DNA of 64,000 bases from Antitrichia curtipendula (Eukaryota > Streptophyta > Bryopsida > Hypnales > Leucodontaceae). The notes below the pieces were generated by a model that saw only the letters and a program-made list of their open reading frames with translations, did not search any database and had not been told where the DNA came from. Location of the stretch: assembly GCA_951230915.1 (NCBI GenBank), contig OX579637.1:11346001-11410000 (forward strand), read 5' to 3'. Position 1 is the stretch's first letter. Each line of letters starts with the position of its first letter. A program made the position numbers and the translations under genes. This document shows positions 23,701 through 37,187 of this stretch, in pieces.

Positions 23701-26700
23701 AATTCTTCACTCCATTTGCAACTTACACAATTCATTCTTCCATGGTTTCACGTCAAAATTCCATGAACTTGGACGTGGGAGCCCTAAAGTACAGGAAATG
23801 GTTTGTTCAACTGTTTTATTTTCATTTGTCCAGAATGTACCCCAAACGTACATGACCTTGAATATTTCATGAAGTCAAGCTCTTCACCCCATTTGCAACT
23901 TACACAATTCATTCTTCCATGGTTTCACGTCAAAATTCCATGAACTTGGACGTGGGAGCCTTAAAGTAAAGGATATGGTTGGTTCAATTGTTTTATTTTC
24001 ATTTGTCCAGAATGTACCCCAAACGTGGATGACCTTGAATATTTCATGAAGACAAATTCTTCACCCCATTTGCAACTTACACAATTCATTCTTCCATGGT
24101 TTCACGTCAAAATTCCATGAACTTGGACGTGGGAGCCTTAAAGTACAGGATGTGGTTGGTTCAATTAATTTATTTTCATTTGTCCAGAATGTACCCCAAA
24201 CGTGGATGACCTTGAATATTTCATGAAGTGAAACTCTTCACTCCATTTGCAACTTACACAATTCATTCTTCCATGGTTTCACGTCAAAATTCCATGAACT
24301 TGGACGTGGGAGCCCTAAAGTACAGGATATGGTTGGTTCAATTGTTTTATTTTCATTTGTCCAGAATGTACCGCAAACGTGGATGACCTTGAATATTTCA
24401 TGAAGACAAATTCTTCACCCCATTTGCAACTTACACAATTCATTCTTCCATGGTTTCACGTCAAAATTCCATGAACTTGGACGTGGGAGCCTTAAAGTAC
24501 AGGATGTGGTTGGTTCAATTAATTTATTTTCATTTGTCCAGAATGTACCCCAAACGTGGATGACCTTGAATATTTCATGAAGTGAAACTCTTCACTCCAT
24601 TTGCAACTTACACAATTCATTCTTCCATGGTTTCACGTCAAAATTCCATGAACTTGGACGTGGGAGCCCTAAAGTACAGGATATGGTTGGTTCAATTGTT
24701 TTATTTTCATTTGTCCAGAATGTACCCCAAACGTGGATGACCTTGAATATTTCATGAAGTCAAATTCTTCACCCCATTTGCAACTTACACAATTCATTCT
24801 TCCATGGTTTCACGTCAAAATTCCATGAACTTGGACGTGGGAGCCCTAAAGTACAGGAAATGGTTTGTTCAACTGTTTTATTTTCATTTGTCCATAATGT
24901 ACCCCAAACGTGGATGACCTTGAATATTTCATGAAGTCAAGCTCTTCACCCCATTTGCAACTTACACAATTCATTCTTCCATGGTTTCACGTCAAAATTC
25001 CATGAACTTGGACGTGGGAGCCCTAAAGTACAGGAAATGGTTTGTTCAACTGTTTTATTTTCATTTGTCCAGAATGTACCCCAAACGTGGATGACCTTGA
25101 ATATTTCATGAAGTGAAACTCTTCACTCCATTTGCAACTTACACAATTCATTCTTCCTTGGTTTCACGTCAAAATTCCATGAACTTGGACGTGGGAGCCC
25201 TAAAGTACAGGAAATGGTTTGTTCAACTGTTTTATTTTCATTTGTCCATAATGTACCCCAAACGTGGATGACCTTGAATATTTCATGAAGTCAAGCTCTT
25301 CACCCCATTTGCAACTTACACAATTCATTCTTCCATGGTTTCACGTCAAAATTCCATGAACTTGGACGTGGGAGCCCTAAAGTACAGGAAATGGTTTGTT
25401 CAACTGTTTTATTTTCATTTGTCCAGAATGTACCCCAAACGTGGATGACCTTGAATATTTCATGAAGTCAAGCTCTTCACCCCATTTGCAACTTACACAA
25501 TTCATTCTTCCATGGTTTCACGTCAAAATTCCATGAACTTGGACGTGGGAGCCCTAAAGTACAGGATATGGTTGGTTCAATTGTTTTATTTTCATTTGTC
25601 CAGAATGTACCCCAAACGTGGATGACCTTGAATATTTCATGAAGACAAATTCTTCACCCCATTTGCAACTTACACAATTCATTCTTCCATGGTTTCACGT
25701 CAAAATTCCATGAACTTGGACGTGGGAGCCCTAAAGTACAGGAAATGGTTTGTTCAACTGTTTTATTTTCATTTGTCCAGAATGTACCCCAAACGTGGAT
25801 GACCTTGAATATTTCATGAAGTCAAGCTCTTCACCCCATTTGCAACTTACACAATTCATTCTTCCATGGTTTCACGTCAAAATTCCATGAACTTGGACGT
25901 GGGAGCCCGAAAGTACAGGATATGGTTGGTTCAATTGTTTTATTTTCATTTGTCCAGAATGTACCCCAAACGTGGATGACCTTGAATATTTCATGAAGTC
26001 AAACTCTTCACCCCATTTGCAACTTACACAATTCATTCTTCCATGGTTTCACGTCAAAATTCCATGAACTTGGACGTGGGAGCCTTAAAGTACAGGATAT
26101 GGTTGGTTCAATTGTTTTATTTTCATTTGTCCAGAATGTACCCCAAACGTGGATGACCTTGAATATTTCATGAAGTCAAACTCTTCACCCCATTTGCAAC
26201 TTACACAATTCATTCTTCCATGGTTTCACGTCAAAATTCCATGAACTTGGACGTGGGAGCCCTAAGTACAGGAAATGGTTTGTTCAACTGTTTTATTTTC
26301 ATTTGTCCATAATGTACCCCAAACGTGGATGACCTTGAATATTTCATGAAGTCAAACTCTTCACCCCATTTGCAACTTACACAATTCATTCTTCCATGGT
26401 TTCACGTCAAAATTCCATGAACTTGGACGTGGGAGCCCTAAAGTACAGGAAATGGTTTGTTCAACTGTTTTATTTTCATTTGTCCAGAATGTACCCCAAA
26501 CGTGGATGACCTTGAATATTTCATGAAGTCAAGCTCTTCACCCCATTTGCAACTTACACAATTCATTCTTCCATGGTTTCACGTCAAAATTCCATGAACT
26601 TGGACGTGGGAGCCCTAAAGTACAGGATATGGTTGGTTCAATTGTTTTATTTTCATTTGTCCAGAATGTACCCCAAACGTGGATGACCTTGAATATTTCA

Positions 26701-27275
26701 TGAAGTCCAACTCTTCACCCCATTTGCAACTTACACAATTCATTATTCCATGGTTTCACGTCAAAATTCCATGAACTTGGACGTGGGAGCCCTAAAGTAC
26801 AGGATATGGTTGGTTCAATTGTTTTATTTTCATTTGTCCAGAATGTACCCCAAACGTGGATGACCTTGAATATTTCATGAAGTCAAACTCTTCACCCCAT
26901 TTGCAACTTACACAATTCATTCTTCCATGGTTTCACGTCAAAATTCCATGAACTTGGACGTGGGAGCCCTAAGTAAAGGAAATGGTTTGTTCAACTGTTT
27001 TATTTTCATTTGTCCAGAATGTACCCCAAACGTGGATGACCTTGAATATTTCATGAAGTGAAACTCTTCACTCCATTTGCAACTTACACAATTCATTCTT
27101 CCATGGTTTCACGTCAAAATTCCATGAACTTGGACGTGGGAGCCCTAAAGTACAGGATATGGTTGGTTCAATTGTTTTATTTTCATTTGTCCAGAATGTA
27201 CCCCAAACGTGGATGACCTTGAATATTTCATGAAGTCAAACTCTTCACCCCATTTGCAACTTACACAATTCATTC
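20729..27275. repeat. Large tandem duplication, copy 2 (6,547 bp, 37 monomers)
   Basis: This is a near-identical copy of 13,297-20,728 that lacks five monomers (7,432 - 6,547 = 885 = 5 x 177). The left join lies between about 20,689 and 20,729. There the end of copy 1 (GAAGACAAATTC, CCTACA, ATTATTCC) passes into CCATGGTTTCACG matching 13,299. At the right end the similarity breaks near 27,236: GAAGTCAAACTC here, against GAAGACAAATTC at 20,689. The next 40 bases differ only at a few sites. Confidence 0.92.
23364..23540. repeat. Fusion monomer at the five-monomer deletion
   Basis: The left part (GCAACCT, ATTATTCC, preceded by TTTCATAAAG) corresponds to the monomer at 15,932. The right part (GGAAATGGTTTGTTCAACTG, CCAGAATG, GTGAAACTC) corresponds to the monomer at 16,817. 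The two parents are five monomers apart and align in register, so the 885 bp between equivalent points are missing from copy 2. The monomer has a private change, CCTAGACAA instead of CCTACACAA. The switch lies between about 23,371 and 23,440 and cannot be placed more exactly because the parents agree there. Confidence 0.88.
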
Positions 27276-28200
27276 TTCCATGGTTTCACGTCAAAATTCC
27301 ATGAACTTGGACGTGGGAGCCCTAAAGTACAGGAAATGGTTTGTTCAACTGTTTTATTTTCATTTGTCCATAATGTACCCCAAACGTGGATGACCTTGAA
27401 TATTTCATGAAGTCAAGCTCTTCACCCCATTTGCAACTTACACAATTCATTCTTCCATGGTTTCACGTCAAAATTCCATGAACTTGGACTTGGAAGCCGT
27501 AAAGTACAGGATATGGTTGGTTCAATTGTTTTATTTTCATTTGTCCATAATGTACCCCAAACGTGGATGACCTTGAATATTTCATGAAGTCAAACTCTTC
27601 ACCCCATTTGCAACCTACACAATTCATTATTCCATGGTTTCACGTCAAAATTCCATGAACTTGGACGTGGGAGCCCTAAAGTACAGGATATGGTTGGTTC
27701 AATTGTTTTATTTTCATTTGTCCAGAATGTACCCCAAACGTGGATGACCTTGAATATTTCATGAAGTCAAGCTCTTCACCCCATTTGCAACTTACACAAT
27801 TCATTATTCCATGGTTTCACGTCAAAATTCCATGAACTTGGACGTGGGAGCCCTAAAGTACAGGATATGGTTGGTTCAATTGTTTTATTTTCATTTGTCC
27901 ATAATGTACCCCAAACGTGGATGACCTTGAATATTTCATGAAGTCAAACTCTTCACCCCATTTGCAACCTACACAATTCATTATTCCATGGTTTCACGTC
28001 AAAATTCCATGAACTTGGACGTGGGAGCCCTAAAGTACAGGATATGGTTGGTTCAATTGTTTTAATTTCATTTGTCCATAATGTACCCCAAATGTGGATG
28101 ACCTTGAATATTTCATGAAGTCAAGCTCTTCACCCCATTTGCAACTTACACAATTCATTATTCCATGGTTTCACGTCAAAATTCCATGAACTTGGACGTG
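27276..28200. repeat. Right edge of subfamily B
   Basis: About five monomers still mainly carry ATTGTTTTATT with a mix of CCAGAATG and CCATAATG. One near 27,490 carries GGACTTGGAAGCCG, a mutated version of the M1 marker that also breaks the GACGTG arm. Another near 28,063 has GTTTTAATTTC. From about 28,230 the copies switch to ATTATTTTATTTTCTTTTG and 178-bp forms. Confidence 0.82.
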
Positions 28201-28850
28201 GGAGCCCTAAAGTACAGGATATGGTTGGTTCAATTATTTTATTTTCTTTTGTCCATAATGTACCCTAAAATGTGCATGACCTTGAATATTTCATGAAGTC
28301 AAACTCTTCACCCCATTTGCAACTTACACAATTCATTCTTCCATGGTTTCACGTCAAAATTCCATGAACTTGGACGTGGGAGCCCTAAAGTACAGGATAT
28401 GGTTGGTTCAATTATTTTATTTTCTTTTGTCCATAATGTACCCTAAAATCTGCATGACCTTGAATATTTCATGAAGTCAAGCTCTTCACCCCATTTGCAA
28501 CTTACACAATTCATTCTTCCATGGTTTCACGTCAAAATTCCATGAACTTGGACGTGGGAGCCCTAAAGTACAGGATATGGTTGGTTCAATTGTTTTATTT
28601 TCATTTGTCCATAATGTACCCCAAACGTAGATGACCTTGAATATTTCATGATGTCAAACTCTTCACCCCATTTGGAACTTACACAATTCATTCTTCCATA
28701 GTTTCACGTCAAAATTCCATGAACTTGGACGTGGGAGCCCTAAAGTACAGGATATGGTTGGTTCAATTGTTTTATTTTCATTTGTCCAGAATGTACCCCA
28801 AACGTGGATGACCTTGAATATTTCATGAAGTCAAACCCTTCACCCCATTT

Positions 28851-29916
28851 GCAACTTACACAATTCATTCTTCCATGGTTTCACGTCAAAATTCCATGAA
28901 CTTGGACGTGGGAGCCCTAAAGTACAGGATATGGTTGGTTCAATTGTTTTATTTTCATTTGTCCATAATGTACCCCAAAATGTGCATGACCTTGAATATT
29001 TCATGAAGTCAAACTCTTCACTCCATTTGCAACTTACACAATTCATTCTTCCATGGTTTCACGTCAAAATTCCATGAACTTGGACGTGGGAGCCCTAAAG
29101 TACAAGATATGATTGGTTTAATTATTTTATTTTCTTTTGTCCATAATGTACCCCAAATTGTGCATGACCTTGAATATTTCATGAAGTCAAACCCTTCACC
29201 CCATTTGCAACTTACACATTTCATTCTTCCATGGTTTCACGTCATAATTCCATGAACTTGGACGTGGGAGCCCTAAAGTACAGGATATGGTTGGTTCAAT
29301 TATTTTATTTTTTTTTGTCCATAATGTACCCCAAACGTGCATGACCTTGAATATTTCATGAAGTCAAACTCTTCACCCCATTTGCAACTTACACAATTCA
29401 TTCTTCCATGGTTTCACGTCAAAATTCCATGAACTTGGACGTGGGAGCCGTAAAGTACAGGATATGGGTGGTTCAATTATTTTCGTTTCATTTGTCCATA
29501 ATGTACCCCAAAATGTGCATGACCTTGAATATTTCATGAAGTCAAACTCTTCACTCCATTTGCAACTTACACAATTCATTCTTCCATGGTTTCACGTCAA
29601 AATTCCATGAACTTGGACGTGGGAGCCCTAAAGTACAGGATATGGTTGGTTTAATTATTTTATTTTCTTTTGTCCATAATGTACCCCAAAATGTGCATGA
29701 CCTTGAATATTTCATGAAGTCAAACCCTTCACCCCACTTGCAACTTACACATTTCATTCTTCCATGGTTTCACGTCATAATTCCATGAACTTGGACGTGG
29801 GAGCCCTAAAGTACAGGATATGGTTGGTTCAATTATTTTATTTTCATTTGTCCATAATGTACCCCAAACGTGCATGACCTTGAATATTTCATGAAGTCAA
29901 ACCCTTCACCCCATTT
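28851..29916. repeat. Three-monomer tandem duplication (533 bp)
   Basis: The units 28,851-29,383 and 29,384-29,916 share private variants at an offset of 533 bp. Examples are CACATTTCATTC followed by CACGTCATAATTCC (near 29,217 and 29,750) and GGTTTAATTATTTTATTTTC (near 29,115 and 29,648). They differ at a few bases. In the last monomer the first copy has ATTTTTTTTTTGTCC where the second has ATTTTCATTTGTCC. Confidence 0.85.
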
Positions 29917-32590
29917 GCAACTTACACAATTCATTCTTCCATGGTTTCACGTCAAAATTCCATGAACTTGGACGTGGGAGCCCTAAAGTACAGGATATGG
30001 TTGGTTCAATTATTTTAGTTTCATTTGTCCATAATGTACCCCAAACGTAGATGACCTTGAATATTTCATGATGTCAAACTCTTCACCCCATTTGGAACTT
30101 ACACAATTCATTCTTCCATGGTTTCACGTCAAAATTCCATGAACTTGGACGTGGGAGCCCTAAAGTACAGGATATGGTTGGTTCAATTGTTTTATTTTCA
30201 TTTGTCCAGAATGTACCCCAAACGTGGATGACCTTGAATATTTCATGAAGTCAAACCCTTCACCCCATTTGCAACTTACACAATTCATTCTTCCTTGGTT
30301 TCACGTCAAAATTCCATGAACTTGGACGTGGGAGCCGTAAAGTACAGGAAATGGTTTGTTCAACTGTTTTATTTTCATTTGTCCAGAATGTACCCCAAAC
30401 GTGGATGACCTTGAATATTTCATGAAGTCAAACTCTTCACCCCATTTGCAACTTACACAATTCATTCTTCCATGGTTTCACGTCAGAGTTCCATGAACTT
30501 GGACGTGGGAGCCGTAAAGTACAGGATATGGTTGGTTCAATTATTTTATTTTCATTTGTCCATAATGTACCCCAAACGTGCATGACCTTGAATATTTCAT
30601 GAAGTCAAACTCTTCACCCCATTTGCAACTTACACAATTCATTCTTCCATGGTTTCACGTCAAAATTCCATGAACTTGGACGTGGGAGCCGTAAAATACA
30701 GGATACGGTTGGTTCAATTATTTTATTTTCATTTGTCCATAATGTACCCCAAAATGTGCATGACCTTGAATATTTCATGAAGTCAAACTCTTCACCCCAT
30801 TTGCAACTTACACAATTCATTCTTCCATGGTTTCACGTCAGAATTCCATGAACTTGGACGTGGGAGCCCTAAAGTACAGGATATGGTTGGTTCGATTATT
30901 TTATTTTCTTTTGTCCATAATGTACCCCAAAAAGTGCATGACCTTGAATATTTCATGAATTCAAACTCTTCACTCCATTTGCAACTTACACAATTCATTC
31001 TTCCATGGTTTCACGTCAAAATTCCATGAACTTGGACGTGGGAGCCGTAAAGTACAGGATATGGGTGGTTCAATTATTTTAGTTTCATTTGTCCATAATG
31101 TACCCCAAAATGTGCATGACCTTGAATATTTCATGAAGTCAAACTCTTCACCCTATTTGCAACTTACACAATTCATTCTTCCATGGTTTCACGTCAAAAT
31201 TCCATGAACTTGGACGTGGGAGCCCTAAAGTACAGGAAATGGTTTGTTCAACTGTTTTATTTTCATTTGTCCAGAATGTACCCCAAACGTGGATGACCAT
31301 GAATATTTCATGACGTCAAACTCTTCACCCCATTTGCAACTTACACAATTCATTATTCCATGGTTTCACGTCAAAATTCCATGAACTTGGACGTGGGAGC
31401 CCTAAAGTACAGGATATGGTTGGTTCAATTATTTTATTTTCTTTTGTCCAGAATGTACCCCAAACGTGGATGACCTTGAATATTTCATGAAGTCAAACTC
31501 TTGACCCCATTTGCAACTTACACAATTCATTCTTCCATGGTTTCACGTCAAAATTCCATGAACTTGGACATGGGAGCCCTAAAGTACAGGATATGGTTGG
31601 TTCGATTATTTTATTTTCATTTGTCCATAATGTACCCCAAACGTAGATGACCTTGAATATTTCATGAAGTCAAACCCTTCACCCCATTTGCAACCTACAC
31701 AATTCATTCTTCCATGGTTTCACGTCAAGATTCCATGAACTTGGACGTGGGAGCCCTAAAGTACAGGATATGGTTGGTTCAATTATTTTATTTTCACTTG
31801 TCCATAATGTACCCCAAACGTGGATGACCTTGAATATTTCATGAGGTCAAACTCTTCATCCCATTTGCAACCTACACAATTCATTATTCCATGGTTTCAC
31901 GTCAAAATTCCATGAACTTGGACGTGGGAGCCCTAAAGTACAGGATATGGTTAGTTGAATTATTTTATTTTCATTTGTCCATAATGTACCCCAAACGTGG
32001 ATGACCTTGAATATTTCATGAAGTCAAACTCTTGACCCCATTTGCAACCTACACAATTCATTCTTCCATGGTTTCACGTCAAAATTCCATGAACTTGGAC
32101 GTGGGAGCTGAAAATACAGGATACGGTTGGTTCAATTGTTTTATTTTCATTTGTCCATAATGTACCCCAGAATGTGCATGACCTTGAATATTTCATGAAG
32201 TCAAACTCTTCACCCCATTTGCAACTTACACAATTCATTCTTCCATGGTTTCACGTCAAAATTCCATGAACTTGGACGTGGGAGCCCTAAAGTACAAGAT
32301 ATGGTTGGTTCAATTATTTTCTTTTCTTTTGTCCATAATGTACCCCAAATTGTGGATGACCTTGAATATTTCATGAGGTCAAACTCTTCACCCCATTTGC
32401 AACTTACACAATTCATTCTTCCATGGTTTCACGTCAAAATTCCATGAACTTGGACGTGGGAGCCCTAAAGTACAGGATATGGTTGGTTCAATTATTTTAT
32501 TTTCATTTGTCCATAATGTACCCCAAAATGTGGATGACCTTGAATATTTCATGAGGTCAAACTCTTCACCCCATTTGCAACTTACACAAT

Positions 32591-33298
32591 TCATTCTTCC
32601 ATGGTTTCACGTCAAAATTCCATGAACTTGGACGTGGGAGCCCTAAAGTACAAGATATGGTTGGTTCAATTATTTTATTTTCTTTTGTCCATAATGTACC
32701 TCAAATGTTCATGACCTTGAATATTTCATGAAGTCAAACTCTTCACTCCATTTGCAACTTACACAATTCATTCTTCCATGGTTTCACGTCAAAATTCCAT
32801 GAACTTGGACGTGGGAGCCCTAAAGTACAAGATATGGTTGGTTCAATTATTTTATTTTCTTTTGTCCATAATGTACCCCAAATGTGCATGACCTTGAATA
32901 TTTCATGAAGTCAAACTCTTCACTCCATTTGCAACTTACACAATTCATTCTTCCATGGTTTCACGTCAAAATTCCATGAACTTGGACGTAGGAGCCCTAA
33001 AGTACAAGATATGGTTGGTTCAATTATTTTATTTTCTTTTGTCCATAATGTACCTTAAATGTTCATGACCTTGAATATTTCATGAAGTCAAACTCTTCAC
33101 TCCATTTGCAACTTACACAATTCATTCTTCCATGGTTTCACGTCAAAATTCCATGAACTTGGACGTGGGAGCCCTAAAGTACAAGATATGGTTGGTTCAA
33201 TTATTTTATTTTCTTTTGTCCATAATGTACCCCAAATGTGCATGACCTTGAATATTTCATGAAGTCAAACTCTTCACTCCATTTGCAACTTACACAAT
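32591..33298. repeat. Local dimeric duplication (354 bp)
   Basis: A monomer with a TACCTCAAATGTTC or TACCTTAAATGTTC variant recurs at 32,697 and 33,051, 354 bp apart. Each is followed by a monomer with TACCCCAAATGTGC. All four share CAAGATATGGTTGG and TTTTCTTTTG. It is a short dimeric run inside otherwise unordered subfamily C copies. Confidence 0.75.
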
Positions 33299-33461
33299 TC
33301 ATTCTTCCATGGTTTCACGTCAAAATTCCATGAACTTGGACGTGGGAGCCCTAAAGTACAGGATATGGTTGGTTCAATTATTTTATTTTCATTTGTCCAT
33401 AATGTACCCCAAACGTGGATGACCTTGAATATTTCATGAAGTCAAACTCTTCACTCCATTT

Positions 33462-35059
33462 GCAACCTACACAATTCATTCTTCCATGGTTTCACGTCAA
33501 AATTCCATGAACTTGGACGTGGGAGCCCTAAAGTACAGGATATGGTTGGTTCAATTATTTTATTTTCATTTGTCCATAATGTACCCCAAACGTGGATGAC
33601 CTTGAATATTTCATGAGGTCAAACTCTTCACCCCATTTGCAACCTACACAATTCATTCTTCCATGGTTTCACGTCAAAATTCCATGAACTTGGACGTGGG
33701 AGCCCTAAAGTACAAGATATGGTTGGTTCGATTATTTTATTTTCTTTTGTCCATAATGTACCCCAAATGTGCATGACCTTGAATATTTCATGAAGTCAAA
33801 CTCTTCACCCCATTTGCAACCTACACAATTCATTCTTCCATGGTTTCACGTCAAAATTCCATGAACTTGGACGTGGGAGCCCTAAAGTACAGGATATGGT
33901 TGGTTCAATTATTTTATTTTCATTTGTCCATAATGTACCCCAAAATGTGCATGACCTTGAATATTTCATGAAGTCAAACCCTTCACCCCATTTGCAACCT
34001 ACACAATTCATTATTCCATGGTTTCACGTCAAAATTCCATGAACTTGGACGTGGGAGCCCTAAAGTACAGGATATGGTTGGTTCAATTATTTTATTTTCA
34101 TTTGTCCATAATGTACCCCAAAATGTGCATGACCTTGAATATTTCATGAAGTCAAACTCTTCACCCCATTTGCAACTTACACAATTCATTCTTCCATGGT
34201 TTCACGTCAAAATTCCATGAACTTGGACGTGGGAGCCCTAAAGTACAGGATATGGTTGGTTCAATTATTTTATTTTCATTTGTCCATAATGTACCCCAAA
34301 ATGTGCATGACCTTGAATATTTCATGAAGTCAAACTCTTCACTCCATTTGCAACTTACACAATTCATTCTTCCATGGTTTCACGTCAAAATTCCATGAAC
34401 TTGGACGTGGGAGCCCTAAAGTACAGGATATGGTTGGTTCAATTATTTTATTTTCATTTGTCCATAATGTACCCCAAACGTGGATGACCTTGAATATTTC
34501 ATGAGGTCAAACTCTTCACCCCATTTGCAACCTACACAATTCATTCTTCCATGGTTTCACGTCAAAATTCCATGAACTTGGACGTGGGAGCCCTAAAGTA
34601 CAAGATATGGTTGGTTCGATTATTTTATTTTCTTTTGTCCATAATGTACCCCAAATGTGCATGACCTTGAATATTTCATGAAGTCAAACTCTTCACCCCA
34701 TTTGCAACCTACACAATTCATTCTTCCATGGTTTCACGTCAAAATTCCATGAACTTGGACGTGGGAGCCCTAAAGTACAGGATATGGGTGGTTCAATTAT
34801 TTTATTTTCATTTGTCCATAATGTACCCCAAAATGTGCATGACCTTGAATATTTCATGAAGTCAAACCCTTCACCCCATTTGCAACCTACACAATTCATT
34901 ATTCCATGGTTTCACGTCAAAATTCCATGAATTTGGACGTGGGAGCCCTAAAGTACAGGATATGGTTGGTTCAATTATTTTATTTTCATTTGTCCATAAT
35001 GTACCCCAAAATGTGCATGACCTTGAATATTTCATGAAGTCCAACTCTTCACCCCATTT
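33462..35059. repeat. Five-monomer tandem duplication (888 bp)
   Basis: The copies starting at 33,462 and 34,350 agree for about four monomers at a constant offset of 888 bp. Equivalent monomer starts are 33,816/34,704, 33,994/34,882 and 34,172/35,060. Shared markers are AACGTGG with GAGGTCAAACTC, then CAAGATATGGTTGGTTCG, then the 178-bp CCTACA monomers. Similarity fades after 34,172 and 35,060. The same monomer order recurs near 55,600-56,190 and 57,900-60,260. Confidence 0.8.
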
Positions 35060-35767
35060 GCAACTTACACAATTCATTCTTCCATGGTTTCACGTCAAAA
35101 TTCCATGAACTTGGACGTGGGAGCCCTAAAGTACAGGATATGGTTGGTTCGATTATTTTATTTTCTTTTGTCCATAATGTACCCCAAACGTGGATGACCT
35201 TGAATATTTCATGAGGTCAAACTCTTCACGCCATTTGCAACTTACACAATTCATTCTTCCATGGTTTCACGTCAAAATTCCATGAACTTGGACGTGGGAG
35301 CCCTAAAGTACAAGATATGGTTGGTTCAATTATTTTATTTTCTTTTGTCCATAATGTACCCCAAATGTGCATGACCTTGAATATTTCATGAAGTCAAACT
35401 CTTCACTCCATTTGCAACTTACACAATTCATTCTTCCATGGTTTCACGTCAAAATTCCATGAACTTGGACGTGGGAGCCCTAAAGTACAGGATATGGTTG
35501 GTTCAGTTATTTTATTTTCTTTTGTCCATAATGTACCCCAAACGTGGATGACCTTGAATATTTCATGAAGTCAAACTCTTCACTCCATTTGCAACTTACA
35601 CAATTCATTCTTCCATGGTTTCACGTCAAAATTCCATGAACTTGGACGTGGGAGCCCTAAAGTACAGGATATGGTTGGTTCAATTATTTTATTTTCATTT
35701 GTCCATAATGTACCCCAAATGTGCATGACCTTGAATATTTCATGAAGTCAAACTCTTCACCCCATTT

Positions 35768-37187
35768 GCAACCTACACAATTCATTCTTCCATGGTTTCA
35801 CGTCAAAATTCCATGACCTTGGACGTGGGAGCCCTGAAGTACAGGATATGGGTGGTTCAATTATTTTATTTTCATTTGTCCATAATGTACCCCAAAATGT
35901 GCATGACCTTGAATATTTCATGAAGTCAAACTCTTCACTCCATTTGCAACTTACACAATTCATTCTTCCATGGTTTCACGTCAAAATTCCATGAACTTGG
36001 ACGTAGGAGCCCTAAAGTACAAGATATGGTTGGTTCAATTATTTTCTTTTCTTTTGTCCATAATGTACCTCAAATGTCCATGACCTTGAATATTTCATGA
36101 AGTCAAACTCTTCACTCCATTTGCAACTTACACAATTCATTCTTCCATGGTTTCACGTCAAAATTCCATGAACTTGGACGTGGGAGCCCTAAAGTACAAG
36201 ATATGGTTGGTTCGATTATTTTATTTTCTTTTGTCCATAATGTACCCCAAATGTGCATGACCTTGAATATTTCATGAAGTCAAACTCTTCACTCCATTTG
36301 CAACTTACACAATTCATTCTTCCATGGTTTCACGTCAAAATTCCATGAACTTGGACGTGGGAGCCCTAAAGTACAGGATATGGTTGGTTCAATTATTTTA
36401 TTTTCATTTGTCCATAATGTACCCCAAAATGTGGATGACCTTGAATATTTCATGAAGTCAAACTCTTCACTCCATTTGCAACTTACACAATTCATTATTC
36501 CATGGTTTCACGTCAAAATTCCATGAACTTGGACGTGGGAGCCCTAAAGTACAAGATATGGTTGGTTCAATTATTTTATTTTCATTTGTCCATAATGTAC
36601 CCCAAAATGTGCATGACCTTGAATATTTCATGAAGTCAAACTCTTGACTCCATTTGCAACCTACACAATTCATTCTTCCATGGTTTCACGTCAAAATTCC
36701 ATGAACTTGGACGTGGGAGCCCTAAAGTACAGGATATGGTTGGTTCAATTATTTTATTTTCATTTGTCCATAATGTACCCCAAACGTGGATGACCTTGAA
36801 TATTTCATGAGGTCAAACCCTTCACCCCATTTGCAACCTACACAATTCATTCTTCCATGGTTTCACGTCAAAATTCCATGAACTTGGACGTGGGAGCCCT
36901 AAAGTACAAGATATGGTTGGTTCGATTATTTTATTTTCTTTTGTCCATAATGTACCCCAAATGTGCATGACCTTGAATATTTCATGAAGTCAAACTCTTC
37001 ACTTCATTTGCAACCTACACAATTCATTCTTTCATGGTTTCACGTCAAAATTCCATGAACTTGGACGTGGGAGCCCTAAAGTACAGGATATGGGTGGTTC
37101 AATTATTTTATTTTCATTTGTCCATAATGTACCCCAAAATGTGCATGACCTTGAATATTTCATGAAGTCAAACCCTTCACCCCATTT
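35768..37187. repeat. Partial copy of the 21-monomer HOR (8 monomers)
   Basis: Eight monomers match 40,733-42,153, the end of the first full HOR unit, at an offset of 4,965 bp (4,966 after a one-base difference at about 41,541). The match includes the CCATGACCTTGG monomer, the GGACGTAGGAGCC monomer, TACCTCAAATGTCC, and TTCACTTCATTTG with CTTTCATGG. It looks like a truncated older unit, separated from the full units by the seven monomers at 37,188-38,428. Confidence 0.85.

Larger units (their letters stand above)
28201..35767. repeat. Subfamily C, diverged left part
   Basis: Roughly 43 monomers with more scattered point changes than the blocks to the right, mixing 177-bp (AAACGTG, AAATGTG) and 178-bp (AAAATGTG, AAATTGTG, AAAAAGTG) forms. 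Private changes include TTTGGAACTT near 28,675 and 30,094, GACCATGAAT near 31,297 (loses the TGACCTTGA site) and GGGAGCTGAAAATAC near 32,101. Short local duplications are listed separately. No gene or foreign insertion is seen. Confidence 0.87.
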
